Source: Halolamina salifodinae (lineage in GTDB: Archaea > Halobacteriota > Halobacteria > Halobacteriales > Haloferacaceae). From it: a DNA stretch of 64,000 nt. A program made the position numbers and the translations under genes. The stretch lies in NCBI RefSeq assembly GCF_017874235.1, contig NZ_JAGGLC010000005.1, positions 124,001-188,000 of the forward strand, read 5' to 3'. The notes beneath the pieces were generated by a model. The model had not been told where the DNA came from and did not search any database. It saw only the letters and a program-made list of their open reading frames with translations. Position 1 is the first letter of the stretch. Each line of letters opens with the position of its first letter. Below are positions 34,246 through 43,953 of this stretch, one piece after another.

Positions 34246-35667
34246 TTAGTCGTCGCCGGCGGCCACATCCGGCTCCGTGTCCACCACACCTTCCCGCCAG
34301 TTCCCGCGGTTGAACCACGCGGCGCCGATGACGAACGTCACGACGCCGGAGAAGACGATGGCCCACCAGAGGCCGGCGACCCCCCACGCCAGCGCGTACG
34401 CGAGCAGCCACGCGACCGGGATTCGGAACAGCCAGCGCGAGGCCAGCGAGAGCGCCATCGCCTGTGTCGTCTGGCCGGCACCGCGGAAGCCGCCCTGCAC
34501 CACCATCAGCCCGCCCGTGAACGCCCAGAACGGGGACATGATCCGGAGCAGCACCACGCCCTCCTCGATCACGGCCTGCTCGTCGACGAAGATGCCGATG
34601 GCTCTCGCCGGGAAGACGAACGCGAGCGCGCCCACAGCAAAGAGGAACAGCATCGTCGCCGCCGTCGCCTTCCGAGCGACCTCTTCGGCGCGGTCGGGTG
34701 TGTCGGCGCCGAGGTTCTGCCCGACACCGGTCGCGGTCGCCTGCCCGACGGCGCCCGAGACGGTCCACGAGACCGACATCAGCCGGACGCCGATGCCGTA
34801 CGCGGCAGTCGCAATCGGGCCAAAGCGGGCGACTAGCGCGGCGAAGAAGACTGCAGCGAACGAGCGCGCGAGGCCGTCGGCGGACCCTGGCGCGCCGATT
34901 CGCACCAGTTCGGTCAGCACCTCGCGGTCGGGGCGGAGGTCCGGAATGCGGAGCCGGACGCCCCAGCCACCGTTCAGCAGGACACCCAAGCCGATCAGCG
35001 CCGCGAGCACGCGGGAGATGAGGGTCGCGACGCCAGCGCCGCGGACACCCATCGCCGGAAAGCTGATCGTGCCGATCAGCGGTGCGCCCTCGACGAGCGT
35101 CCAGCCGAGGATCAGGAACGGGTCGAGGACGACGTTCACGCCGGCAGAGATGACGACCAGCCACATCGCCGTCCGCACGTCGCCAGCGGCCCGGAGGACC
35201 GCCCGGAACGCGAAGAAGAGGAAGGTGAACGGGATGGCCGCCAGAATCGGTTCGAGGTAGTCCATCGAGTAGATGAACACCTGCCCCTGCGCGCCGATCA
35301 GGGACACGAGGGGGTAGCGGATCGCGAAGCCGATGGAGGCGAGCGCCAGCCCCATCACGACCGTCAGCAGCACCGTCTGGCCCACGGCGTGGTCGGCCTG
35401 GCGCTGCTCGTCGGCGCCGACGTACTGCGAGACCAGCGCGACCGAGGCGGCGGTGATCCCCATGGCGACGGAGACGAACATCCACGAGGTGGGGAACATC
35501 AGCGAGACGGCGGCGACGGCCTCGGCGTTGACGCGGCCGACCCAGAACATGTCCGCGAGGTTGTAGAGTGTCTGGACGAGGTTGCCGAGCACCAGCGGCC
35601 AGGCCAGCGCGAACAGTTTGGGCGTGATCGCGCCGGTCGTCATGTCGACGCGGGCGTCGTCGCTCAC
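34246..35667 (-). CDS. MATE-family efflux transporter
   Basis: A 473-residue protein with 12 predicted helices in two six-helix halves. LFALAWPLVLGNLVQTLYNL followed by ADMFWVGRV is the NorM-branch opening, and the second half repeats the pattern (VRIGAPGSADGLARS). It exports organic cations or drugs using Na+ or H+. The GTG at 35667 is chosen because a TATA-like box lies about 26 nt upstream; an ATG at 35643 would shorten it by eight residues. Confidence 0.9.
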   Translation of the reverse strand: MSDDARVDMTTGAITPKLFALAWPLVLGNLVQTLYNLADMFWVGRVNAEAVAAVSLMFPTSWMFVSVAMGITAASVALVSQYVGADEQRQADHAVGQTVLLTVVMGLALASIGFAIRYPLVSLIGAQGQVFIYSMDYLEPILAAIPFTFLFFAFRAVLRAAGDVRTAMWLVVISAGVNVVLDPFLILGWTLVEGAPLIGTISFPAMGVRGAGVATLISRVLAALIGLGVLLNGGWGVRLRIPDLRPDREVLTELVRIGAPGSADGLARSFAAVFFAALVARFGPIATAAYGIGVRLMSVSWTVSGAVGQATATGVGQNLGADTPDRAEEVARKATAATMLFLFAVGALAFVFPARAIGIFVDEQAVIEEGVVLLRIMSPFWAFTGGLMVVQGGFRGAGQTTQAMALSLASRWLFRIPVAWLLAYALAWGVAGLWWAIVFSGVVTFVIGAAWFNRGNWREGVVDTEPDVAAGDD

Positions 35668-35692
35668 GGCGAGGGCGTCGTGTCCGGGGGCG

Positions 35693-35698
35693 ATAAAT
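35693..35698 (-). promoter_or_regulatory. TATA-like box of the MATE gene
   Basis: On the minus strand the sequence reads GGATTTATCG, about 26-30 nt before the GTG at 35667, giving a leaderless arrangement. This supports the GTG over the internal ATG. Confidence 0.5.
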
Positions 35699-35740
35699 CC
35701 CGCCGTTGCGGTCGAACTGGTGGGGTTCTTGATTCCGGAT

Positions 35741-35960
35741 CTGGGATGCGGTGGCGCGAAGCGTTCGCGTCGACGGACGCGAACCGAGCGCGAGGGATGA
35801 GCGAACGGAGTGAGCGAATCGGCTGGGGAGGGTGTGGGCTGTGTGGTGGGACTGAAAGGGGCCGGGTGCTCCGCGAACCCCGACGAAGCAAGCACCGCAG
35901 CGAAGTGAGGAGCGCAGCGAGTCGCGGGAGCGGAGCCCTCGGGGGCTTTCTCGGTGTTGC
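35741..35960 (+). repeat. composite dispersed repeat upstream of the S9 peptidase
   Basis: The left part (about 35741-35850), read on the minus strand, contains CTCCCCAGCCGATTCGC, GCTCATCC and TTCGCGCCACCGC in the same order as the plus strand at 38025-38100. The right part (about 35852-35955) runs from ACTGAAAGG through GTGCTC-GCGAACCCCGACGAAG to GGGGGCTTTC and resembles 60985-61150. No coding potential is credible. It is probably made of two decayed palindrome-rich elements. Confidence 0.6.
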
Positions 35961-36065
35961 TGGCCCAATCAGCCACGACACACCTGAACCCACCACCAAA
36001 TCCCCATAGCGGCACACACAGCCCGTGCCCGAACGCCTTTGGCCGAACCCCCACCACACATCCCC

Positions 36066-37892
36066 ATGACCGACGACATAGCCCGCTATCTGGGCATCGA
36101 CAGCACCGACACGCCGACGTTCACCGCCGGCGGCGACCTTGCCTTCCTCGCGGACACCACCGGCACGCCGCAGGTCTACCGCCTCAGCTCACCGGGTGCC
36201 TGGCCCGAGCGCCTGACCGCCCACGACGAGCGCGTCTCGTTCGTCGACGCCTCCCCCACCCGCGACGAACTCGTGTTCGGGATGGACGAGGGGAGCAACG
36301 AGCGCGACCAGCTCTACCGCTACGACCTCGAAACCGGCCACGAGCACCAACTCACCGACCAGCCCGAGGCCAAACACCTCTGGGGCGGCTGGGGGCCGGA
36401 GGGCGACCGATTCGCCTTCGCCGCGAACCGCCGGAAGGGCGACACCTTCGACGTGTACGTACAGGGTCGCAAGGGGGACACGGGCAACCTCGTCTGGGAG
36501 GGCCCGGGCGGCTTCGTCGGCGTCGCCGCGTGGCACCCCGACGGCGACGCGCTGGTCCTGCAGGGGTCGAACTCCAGTTCCGATCAGGTGCTCTACTGGC
36601 TCGACATCGACAGCGGGGAGACCGAGCGCCTCACCGACGCCGCCGAGGAGGCGCGCTACCACCACGTCACGTTCGGCCCCGACGGCGACCTCTATGCAGT
36701 CACGGATTACGGCGCCGAAACCGCCTATGTCGGGCGAATCGACCCCGCCGGACGGGGCGACCGCGGCGTCGATTCGGTCGGGACGGTGGAGGCGGGCGAC
36801 GAGGACTGGAACGTCGACTCGCTCCAGATCGAGGGCGATTCCGTTGCGTACACGCTGAACGCCGACGGCTACTCGGAAACCTACGTCGGCGAACTCGCCG
36901 AGTCCGGCGACGCCATCGTCGACACCGCCTCACCCGACCTCCCGGAGGGCGTCGTCGCCGGCGTCGAACTCGGCCCCGAGGGCGAGCAGGCCGCGCTGGC
37001 GTTCAGCGCCGACGACCATCCACACTCCATCTACGTTGCCGACGTTGACTCCGGATCCGCCGAAACGGAGCGCTGGACGACTCCCGGCACGCTCGGCATC
37101 CCGGAAGATCGTTTCCTGCGCTCGGAGACGATCCGGTACGAGACGTTCGACGGGCGGGAGATTCCGGCCTACTGGACGCTCCCGGAGGGCGTCGACGCCG
37201 ACGGGAGCGACGGTGAGGTGCCCGTAATGGTCGACATCCACGGCGGCCCCGAGCACCAGCGCCGGCCGTGGTTCTACCCGACCAAGCAGTACTTCCTGAA
37301 CCAGGGCTACGCCGTGCTGGAGCCGAACGTCCGGGGCTCCTCGGGCTACGGGAAGGAGTACACCCACCTCGACGATCAGGAGAAGCGCCTCGACTCGGTG
37401 CAGGACATCGAGTACGCGGTGAACTGGCTGGAGCGCCAGCCGGCAGCCGACACCGACCGGCTGATCGCCTACGGGCGCTCCTACGGCGGCTTCATGGTGC
37501 TCTCGGCCATCACGCAGTACCCGGACCTCTGGGCCGCCGCAGTGGACTTCGTCGGCATCGCCGACTTCGAGACGTTCCTCGAGAACACGGGCGAGTGGCG
37601 CCGCAGCCACCGCGCGGCGGAGTACGGCAGCCTCGACGATCCGGAGCTACTCGAACGCATCTCGCCGATCCACGACGTGGACGAGATCCAGTGTCCGCTG
37701 TTCATCCAGCACGGCGCGAACGACCCGCGGGTGCCCGTGGGCGAGGCCGAACAGATCGCCGAGGCCGTCGAAGCGCGGGGGATTCCTGTCGAGACGTGCA
37801 TCTTCGAGGACGAGGGCCACCACACGACCGACCGGGCGAACCTGATCGAGGAGTTCGAGCGGATCTCGGCGTTCGTGGACGAGCATGTCTGA
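36066..37892 (+). CDS. S9-family serine peptidase (acylaminoacyl-peptidase-like)
   Basis: A 608-residue protein. Residues 1 to about 340 form a WD40-like/TolB beta-propeller (repeats such as RDELVFGMDEGSNERDQLYR). The C-terminal 250 residues are a prolyl-oligopeptidase-type hydrolase with oxyanion MVDIHGGPE, nucleophile Ser472 in GRSYGGFM, acid Asp in HGANDPRVP and His in DEGHHTTDR. No signal peptide is present, so it is cytosolic and likely trims peptides. The ATG at 36066 is the conserved MTDDIARYLGI start. It is flanked by inverted copies of a dispersed repeat. Confidence 0.92.
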   Translation: MTDDIARYLGIDSTDTPTFTAGGDLAFLADTTGTPQVYRLSSPGAWPERLTAHDERVSFVDASPTRDELVFGMDEGSNERDQLYRYDLETGHEHQLTDQPEAKHLWGGWGPEGDRFAFAANRRKGDTFDVYVQGRKGDTGNLVWEGPGGFVGVAAWHPDGDALVLQGSNSSSDQVLYWLDIDSGETERLTDAAEEARYHHVTFGPDGDLYAVTDYGAETAYVGRIDPAGRGDRGVDSVGTVEAGDEDWNVDSLQIEGDSVAYTLNADGYSETYVGELAESGDAIVDTASPDLPEGVVAGVELGPEGEQAALAFSADDHPHSIYVADVDSGSAETERWTTPGTLGIPEDRFLRSETIRYETFDGREIPAYWTLPEGVDADGSDGEVPVMVDIHGGPEHQRRPWFYPTKQYFLNQGYAVLEPNVRGSSGYGKEYTHLDDQEKRLDSVQDIEYAVNWLERQPAADTDRLIAYGRSYGGFMVLSAITQYPDLWAAAVDFVGIADFETFLENTGEWRRSHRAAEYGSLDDPELLERISPIHDVDEIQCPLFIQHGANDPRVPVGEAEQIAEAVEARGIPVETCIFEDEGHHTTDRANLIEEFERISAFVDEHV

Positions 37893-38184
37893 TTAGGCGC
37901 CGTTTTTGCTGAGAGAGTCGAGTGATCTGACGAGGTTTTTGAAGGAGTGGCCGACGACGCAGCAACCGCAAACACGACCGCGGAGTTCCCAGGGCCACTT
38001 GTGACCGCGCCGCCCCGCACCGCGGCCACAGCCTCCCCAGCCGACTCGCGCCGGCTCATCCACGGAGGGATTCGCGTTTCGCGCCACCGCCCGCTGCGGT
38101 CGCGGAGCGGTCCAATTTGTCAATCGCGGTGATGGTCGCGGCTGCGGCGCCGTACGTCGCCGCAGTCACCGAACCGTCCACTGC
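37893..38184. repeat. intergenic region with a dispersed-repeat copy
   Basis: Bases about 37975-38100 match the inverted copy at 35741-35850 and the left part of the 62.97-63.35 kb element (TTGTGACCGC...CCTCCCCAGCCG...TCGC). A GTTTTTG run right after the peptidase stop could act as terminator. A palindrome TGCGGCG...CGCCGCA lies at about 38144-38165. No ORF is credible. Confidence 0.55.
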
Positions 38185-38973
38185 CTACCACCCAGCGTCG
38201 ATGTCGTCTTTCAGCGCCTCGATGATCTGCTCGGTCCCGTGGTCGATCACCTCGGCGACAGCCTCCGGATCGGCGTTCGTCGGGTCGCCCATCCCCCCGA
38301 GGTCGGTCACGCGGTCGAAGTAGCCGTAGGTGGCGGTCTCAGGCATCTCCTCGGCGTTCTGGGGCTCCTTCTTCCCCTCCTTCACCAGCTCCGGGCGGTA
38401 GTGCTCGATCACGCTGGTCTCGTGGTCGCCGGCGTGGCCCCAGCCCTCGCCGAACACCTCCTGCAGGCGCTCGCGGGCGAAGTCCGTCCAGTGGACGAAG
38501 TGCGTCGAGAGGTCGTACTCCCGTACGAGTCGGTCCGCGGCCTGCGAGAGCGGTTCGCGGTTGCCGCCGTGGCAGTTGACGATCACGAACCGGTCGACGC
38601 CGTGGCGCGCGAGGCTGGCGCCGATGTCGACGATGGCGTCCTGATACGTCTGGGGGTGGAGGGTGATCGTTCCGGGGAAGTTCATGTGGTGCTCGCTCAT
38701 CCCGTAGGGGAGCGTGGGCAGGCGGACGAACTGCAAGTCGTGCTCGTCGGCGGCGTCATCAGACTGCGTCTGATTGGCGGCCGAGCTTCGCTCGGTGGCG
38801 TCGACCAGTTCTTCGGTCAGGTGTTCGGCGCGGAGCGTGTCCACCGAGACCGGCAGGTGGACCGAGTGCTGTTCGATGCTCCCCGTTCCCAGCAGGGCCG
38901 CGTCGGCGTCCTCGAAGGCCGCTTCGGCGTCCTCCCACGTCATCTTGAACAGGTCGTCGTCAGTCTCGGGCAT
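38185..38973 (-). CDS. creatininase-family amidohydrolase
   Basis: A 262-residue protein with metal-binding motifs of the creatininase family: GSIEQHSVHLPVSVDTLRAE (Glu, His, Asp ligands), VIVNCHGGNREPL and GHAGDHETSVIEHY. Archaeal members include enzymes of riboflavin/F420 synthesis (ArfB, FAPy deformylase) and uncharacterised ones; the sequence does not separate these. A hydrophilic insert at about residues 62-80 (ERSSAANQTQSDDAADEHD) is a halophile-type loop. It is divergent from the serine hydrolase gene, with 97 bp between. Confidence 0.85.
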   Translation of the reverse strand: MPETDDDLFKMTWEDAEAAFEDADAALLGTGSIEQHSVHLPVSVDTLRAEHLTEELVDATERSSAANQTQSDDAADEHDLQFVRLPTLPYGMSEHHMNFPGTITLHPQTYQDAIVDIGASLARHGVDRFVIVNCHGGNREPLSQAADRLVREYDLSTHFVHWTDFARERLQEVFGEGWGHAGDHETSVIEHYRPELVKEGKKEPQNAEEMPETATYGYFDRVTDLGGMGDPTNADPEAVAEVIDHGTEQIIEALKDDIDAGW

Positions 38974-39070
38974 GGGCGCTCGTGTGAGTGGACGGGCCAA
39001 AGAACTACGGGAACGAGCGAACCGGGGACTCACCACTAGCTTCTTCGACGCGGGAGCCCGAGCCCCGTGC

Positions 39071-40498
39071 GTGACCATCGACGACGCCGCCGAACGGGGG
39101 GTCACCCGGCTCTGTCGCCGGGTCGTCCGCGACGAGGGGCTGCCGGGGCTGAGCGTCGCCGTGACCGACGGCGACGGCGTGCTGTTCGCCGACGGCTTCG
39201 GCTCGCGGGATCTGGCCGGGAACCGCCCGGCGACGCCCGACACGCTGTACGGCATCGCCTCCTGCACCAAATCGTTCGCGGGCGTCGCGCTGCTCCAGTT
39301 GGCCGAAAGCGGGATCTGCTCGGTCGACGACCCCGTCTCGGCGTACCTCCCCGTGGAGTTCGACGACCCTGAACCGACGCTGCACCACCTGCTGACCCAC
39401 TCCTCCGGACTGCCCTCGCTGGGCGTGAGCGAGACGCTGCTCGCACGGCGGATGCGCCTCCCCGATCCGGGCGTCGCGCTGGGCGACATCGACGACTTCT
39501 ACGCGCACGTCAACGGGGCCACCGACGAGCGCACTGACCCGCCGGGCGAGCGCTTCGCCTACTGCAACACGGGCTACGCGCTGCTGGGCGAGGTGGTCGA
39601 GTCGCTCACGGGCCGGCCGTTCGACGAGTACGTCGCCGAACACGTGTTCGAGCCGCTGGGGATGGAACGTTCGACGTTCGATGACCACGAGTTCTCGATG
39701 GCCGACGACCACATGACCCAGTACCGCCGGACCGAGGACGGCGACCTCGTGGCGTCGTCGCTCCCCACGCGGGATATCGGGAAAGCCACGGGCGGCATCC
39801 TCGCGCCCGTCTCGGAGTTGGCGACCTACCTCCGTCTGCACATGAACGGCGGCGAGGCGGCGGGGTCGCGCGTGCTCGACGCGAACACGCTCGCGCAGGC
39901 CCACGTCGGCCACGTCGACGTGCCCGGGCGCGCCGCTGGGGCTTCTGAACAGGCCGGCGACGACCGGACGTACGGCTACGGCTGGTTCCGCGACGAGTCG
40001 TTCCTCGGCGACCGCACGCTGCTGGGTCATTCGGGGTCGATCACCGTCTCCTCGGCGTATCTGGGCTTCCTCCCGGACGAGGACCTCGGCGTCGCGATAG
40101 CGTCGAACACCTCACCCGACTTCCCGCTGGGCGTCGTCGGCGAAGGGGTGCTAGCGGCCGCTCTCGGAGCGGATCCACACGAGTCAGTCCCGTTCTTCCG
40201 CCAGCAGCGACGCCACGCGCGGCTCTGCGGGGAGTACACGGCCTACGAGGGCGTGATGGACGCGACCGTCGAGCGCGAGGGGAACGTCCTGCAGGTCAGC
40301 TTCGACCACCCGCTGAACCGCAGTGCGCTGCCGCTGACTCCGAGCGATCCGGTCCGGGAGTCCGGGCCGCAGCAGGCTGACGTGGTGTATCGCTACGAGC
40401 ACGTCGCCAGCGACGGCCGCCGGGAGCCAGCGGCGTTCCGGGTGAAGGACGGCGAGGTGTCGCTCCTGATCGACCGCTGGCGGCTCCGGCAGGTGTAG
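39071..40498 (+). CDS. class C beta-lactamase-fold serine hydrolase
   Basis: A 475-residue protein read from a GTG. The catalytic triad motifs are S-x-x-K in ASCTKSFAGV, Y-x-N in YCNTGYALLG and H-x-G in LGHSGSITVS, as in penicillin-binding proteins and esterases of family S12. The C-terminal 100 residues form an extra beta domain (DUF3471-like). No signal peptide is visible, which favours a cytoplasmic esterase or peptidase over a true lactamase; archaea lack peptidoglycan. An upstream in-frame ATG would overlap the divergent gene and is less likely. Confidence 0.87.
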   Translation: MTIDDAAERGVTRLCRRVVRDEGLPGLSVAVTDGDGVLFADGFGSRDLAGNRPATPDTLYGIASCTKSFAGVALLQLAESGICSVDDPVSAYLPVEFDDPEPTLHHLLTHSSGLPSLGVSETLLARRMRLPDPGVALGDIDDFYAHVNGATDERTDPPGERFAYCNTGYALLGEVVESLTGRPFDEYVAEHVFEPLGMERSTFDDHEFSMADDHMTQYRRTEDGDLVASSLPTRDIGKATGGILAPVSELATYLRLHMNGGEAAGSRVLDANTLAQAHVGHVDVPGRAAGASEQAGDDRTYGYGWFRDESFLGDRTLLGHSGSITVSSAYLGFLPDEDLGVAIASNTSPDFPLGVVGEGVLAAALGADPHESVPFFRQQRRHARLCGEYTAYEGVMDATVEREGNVLQVSFDHPLNRSALPLTPSDPVRESGPQQADVVYRYEHVASDGRREPAAFRVKDGEVSLLIDRWRLRQV

Positions 40499-40503
40499 CA
40501 GCC

Positions 40504-40908
40504 TCAGAAGACCACCGCGAACAGGCTCCGGCGGAAGAGCAGCACGGCGAGGTTGTTCCAGAAGACGACGAAGCCGGCCGCGACCAGCAGGACCAGATAC
40601 ACCCGCGCGGCGCGGAGCATCACGTCGCCGAATCGCTCGGAGCGCCGGGAGAGCACCTCGTAGGCGGCGAAGCCCGCGACAGCAGTCATCCCGACGGCGA
40701 CGTGGACCCCGATCAGCACCGACAGTGGCTGGGCCAACAGCCACGCCATCCACGGGTTCGCCTCGGCGTCGGCGCCGACGACCGCCGCACAGAGCAGCGT
40801 CGTGAGCAGGTCGACCGGCAGGAGGAGGAACAGCGCCGCCGCCACCCAGCCCCAGTAGGACTCCCGGTCGACCGCGCCGGGACGTGGGAGGCGACGGGGG
40901 AGCGTCAT
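40504..40908 (-). CDS. four-helix membrane protein (DUF5658-like)
   Basis: A 134-residue protein with four hydrophobic segments (WGWVAAALFLLLPVDLLTTL, a second with EANPWMAWLL, then VLIGVHVAVGMTAVAGFAAY and VYLVLLVAAGFVVFWNNLAV). The pattern D-x-LTT...EANPWMxW...NN is that of DUF5658-type membrane proteins. Its start overlaps the halocyanin stop by 4 nt, so the two are co-expressed; it may be a membrane partner of the copper protein. Confidence 0.75.
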   Translation of the reverse strand: MTLPRRLPRPGAVDRESYWGWVAAALFLLLPVDLLTTLLCAAVVGADAEANPWMAWLLAQPLSVLIGVHVAVGMTAVAGFAAYEVLSRRSERFGDVMLRAARVYLVLLVAAGFVVFWNNLAVLLFRRSLFAVVF

Positions 40909-41306
40909 TCGACGACGATGTCGGCGACCATCCCCCTCCCCTCGTGGGGTTCACAGACGTAGTGGTACTGGCCGGGAACGTCGAAGGTGTACTCGTAGGT
41001 GTGGTCGGTGCGGTAGATGTCCGGTTCCCCGCCCCAGTCGGCGTCGGCTGGCTGGTCCCGGACGGCGATGTTGTGGTTGGCCGAGCGCCAGACCCAGCGG
41101 ACGCTGGTGCCGGCCTCGATGCGCAGCGGGTCGGTGGTTCCGGGGGTGAAGACGTTCCGGGCGTCCGGGCCCACCTCGACGACCTCGCCGTCGAAGTTCT
41201 CGGTCTCGGTCGTGTCGCCGCCCGAACAGCCAGCGAGCGCCGTCGTCGCCGCGAGGGCGGCGCCGCCGCGGCGCAGCAGCGCGCGGCGGGAGTAGTGATC
41301 GCCCAT
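40905..41306 (-). CDS. halocyanin-type blue copper lipoprotein
   Basis: A 133-residue exported protein with a twin-arginine signal (SRRALLRRGGAALAATTALA) and lipobox AGC. A plastocyanin-like domain follows. The type-1 copper ligands are visible: His in RSANHNIAVR, then Cys, His and Met in YVCEPHEGRGM. It carries electrons at the outer membrane face. The ATG at 41306 gives the best signal; a start 18 nt upstream is possible. Confidence 0.92.
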   Translation of the reverse strand: MGDHYSRRALLRRGGAALAATTALAGCSGGDTTETENFDGEVVEVGPDARNVFTPGTTDPLRIEAGTSVRWVWRSANHNIAVRDQPADADWGGEPDIYRTDHTYEYTFDVPGQYHYVCEPHEGRGMVADIVVE

Positions 41307-41395
41307 GCGCCAGCGTGGGCGCACACGCGGGAACCGTTGTGCGGTCTCGGAGCGCGAAACGTTTAGGCCGGGGAGCGGCCTAGCTTCCGTACTGA

Positions 41396-43909
41396 ATGGA
41401 ACTCATCGTCACCGAGAAGGACAACGCGGCCCGTCGCATCGCCGACATCCTCAGCGACGGGACCGCCGACGCCGACCGGGTCAACGGCGTCAACGTCTAC
41501 GGCTGGGGGGGCAAGCGGGTCATCGGCCTCTCGGGCCACGTCGTCGGCGTCGACTTCCCGCCGGAGTACGACGACTGGCGGGACGTCGAACCTCACGAAC
41601 TCATCGACGCGCCGATCGACACCGAACCCACCCAGGAGGCCATCGTCGCCGCGCTGCGCCGTCTCTCCCGGGACGCCGGCCGCGTGATTATCGCGACAGA
41701 CTACGACCGCGAGGGCGAACTCATCGGGAAGGAGGCGTTCGACATCGTGCGCGAGGTGGACGAACACGTCCCCATCGAGCGCGCCCGATTCTCCTCGATT
41801 ACGGAGCGTGAGGTCACGGAGGCGTTCACCAACACCGGCGAACTCGACTTCGACCTCGCCGCGGCGGGGGAGGCCCGCCAGACCGTCGACCTCGTCTGGG
41901 GCGCCGCCCTCACGCGGTTCCTCTCGCTTTCGGCGGGCCAACTCGGCGAGGACTTCATCTCCGTCGGCCGGGTGCAGGGGCCGACGCTGAAGCTACTGGT
42001 CGACCGCGAGCGGGAAATCGAGGCGTTTGACCCCGACGACTACTGGGAGCTGTTCGCCGACCTCACGAAAGAGGCCGGCGCCGGCTTCGAGGCCCAGTAC
42101 TTCTACCTCGACGAGGACGGCAACGAAGCCCGGCGCATCTGGGAGGAGGCCGCCGCCGACGACGCCCACGAGGCGCTCGCGGCGACCGAGTCTGCCGCCG
42201 TCGGGGAGGTCAATCGGCGCACACGCACCGACGACCCCCCGGCGCCGTTCAACACCACCCAGTTCATCCGCGCGGCGAGTTCGCTGGGCTACTCGGCTCA
42301 GCGCGCGATGAGCATGGCCGAGGACCTGTACACGGCTGGCTACATCACCTACCCCCGGACAGACAACACCGTCTACCCGGACGATCTGGACCCAGAAGAG
42401 CTACTCAAGTCGTTCTCGGAGACGTTCTTCGGCGAGAGCGTCGCGGAACTGCTGGAGCAGGACGAGATCGAACCCACCGAGGGAGACGAGGAGACTACCG
42501 ACCACCCGCCGATCCACCCGACCGGCGAGATGCCGACGGATCTGGACGACGACGAGTGGGAGGTGTACGAACTGGTCGTGCGGCGGTTCTTCGCCACCTG
42601 TGCGCCCGCGGCGACGTGGGAGCACCTGCGCGTGGTGGCGGGCGTGGAGGGCGAGGTCGGCCTCCCCTCGGGCGGCGAGCGCGGCCTCTCGCTGAAGGCC
42701 AACGGGAAGCGCCTGCTGGAGGAGGGGTACCACTCAGTGTATCCGTACTCCTCGGCCGACGAGACGGTCGTTCCGGACGTGGAGCGCGGCGAGGAACTGG
42801 CCGTCAGCGACGTCCACCTCGACGCGAAGGAGACCCAGCCACCGCGGCGCTACGGCCAGTCGCGCCTCATCGAGACGATGGAGGAGATGGGCGTCGGGAC
42901 AAAGTCCACGCGGCACAACACCATCGAGAAGCTCTACGACCGGAACTACGTCGAGAGCGACCCCCCCCGGCCGACGCAGTTGGCCCGCGCGGTCGTCGAG
43001 GCCGCCGAGGAGTTCGCCGACCGCATCGTCAGCGAGGAGATGACCGCCCAGCTGGAGGCGGACATGCGCGCCATCGCCGCCGGCGAGAAGGGGTTCCAGG
43101 AGGTCACTGAGGAGTCCCGCGAGATGCTCGATACGGTGTTCGAGGAGCTCCGAGAGTCCCGCGAGGAGGTCGGCGACCACCTGCGCACGTCGATGAAGGC
43201 CGACAAGATTCTGGGCCCATGTCCGGAGTGTGGCTCGGACCTGCTGGTGCGGAAATCCCGCTACGGCAGCTACTTCGTCGGCTGTGACGGCTACCCCGAC
43301 TGCGAGTACACGCTGCCGCTGCCCTCCACGGGCAAGCCGCTGATCCTCGACGAGGAGTGCGAGGAGCACGGCCTCAACCACGTGAAGATGCTCGCCGGGC
43401 GCAAGACGTTCGTCCACGGCTGCCCGCTCTGCAAGGCCGAGGAAGCCGACGCCGAAGCCGACCGCATCATCGGCGCCTGCCCCGAGTGTGGCGACGAGGA
43501 GGGCGGCGAACTGGCGATCAAGCAACTCCGTTCGGGGTCGCGACTGGTCGGCTGTACGCGCTACCCGGACTGTGACTACTCGCTGCCGCTGCCCCGCCGC
43601 GGCGAGATCGAGGTCACCGACGAGGAGTGTGAGGAGCACGGCCTCCCGCATCTCGTGGTCCACGGCGACGACGACGAGCCCTGGGAACTGGGCTGTCCGA
43701 TCTGCAACTACCGGGAGTTCCAGGCCCGCGAGGCTGGCTCGGAGTTAGAGACCGTCGAAGGGATCGGCGAGAAGACGGCCGAAAAGCTGGAGGAAGCGGG
43801 CGTCGAGAACGTCGAGGGACTGAAGGAAGCGGATCCGGACGACCTCGCGGCGAGCGTTGAGGGCGTTAGTGCGGGGTCCGTGCGGGACTGGCAGGCGAAG
43901 GCGGACTGA
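41396..43909 (+). CDS. topA: DNA topoisomerase I (type IA)
   Basis: An 837-residue enzyme that relaxes negatively supercoiled DNA. The Toprim domain holds ELIVTEKDNAARRIADIL at the start and IIATDYDREGELIGKEAF (Asp-x-Asp-x-Glu metal site). The catalytic Tyr is residue 319 in YITYPRTDNTVYP. The C-terminus carries zinc-ribbon modules (CPECGSDLL...CDGYPDC; CPECGDEEGG...CTRYPDC; CPIC) and a helix-hairpin-helix (TVEGIGEKTAEKLEEAGVEN). GTTTAGG about 32 nt upstream may be the promoter box. Confidence 0.96.
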   Translation: MELIVTEKDNAARRIADILSDGTADADRVNGVNVYGWGGKRVIGLSGHVVGVDFPPEYDDWRDVEPHELIDAPIDTEPTQEAIVAALRRLSRDAGRVIIATDYDREGELIGKEAFDIVREVDEHVPIERARFSSITEREVTEAFTNTGELDFDLAAAGEARQTVDLVWGAALTRFLSLSAGQLGEDFISVGRVQGPTLKLLVDREREIEAFDPDDYWELFADLTKEAGAGFEAQYFYLDEDGNEARRIWEEAAADDAHEALAATESAAVGEVNRRTRTDDPPAPFNTTQFIRAASSLGYSAQRAMSMAEDLYTAGYITYPRTDNTVYPDDLDPEELLKSFSETFFGESVAELLEQDEIEPTEGDEETTDHPPIHPTGEMPTDLDDDEWEVYELVVRRFFATCAPAATWEHLRVVAGVEGEVGLPSGGERGLSLKANGKRLLEEGYHSVYPYSSADETVVPDVERGEELAVSDVHLDAKETQPPRRYGQSRLIETMEEMGVGTKSTRHNTIEKLYDRNYVESDPPRPTQLARAVVEAAEEFADRIVSEEMTAQLEADMRAIAAGEKGFQEVTEESREMLDTVFEELRESREEVGDHLRTSMKADKILGPCPECGSDLLVRKSRYGSYFVGCDGYPDCEYTLPLPSTGKPLILDEECEEHGLNHVKMLAGRKTFVHGCPLCKAEEADAEADRIIGACPECGDEEGGELAIKQLRSGSRLVGCTRYPDCDYSLPLPRRGEIEVTDEECEEHGLPHLVVHGDDDEPWELGCPICNYREFQAREAGSELETVEGIGEKTAEKLEEAGVENVEGLKEADPDDLAASVEGVSAGSVRDWQAKAD

Positions 43910-43953
43910 CCGCGTTCGCACCGGTTTCGATAAAAAACCAGATTTCGTTCCGA

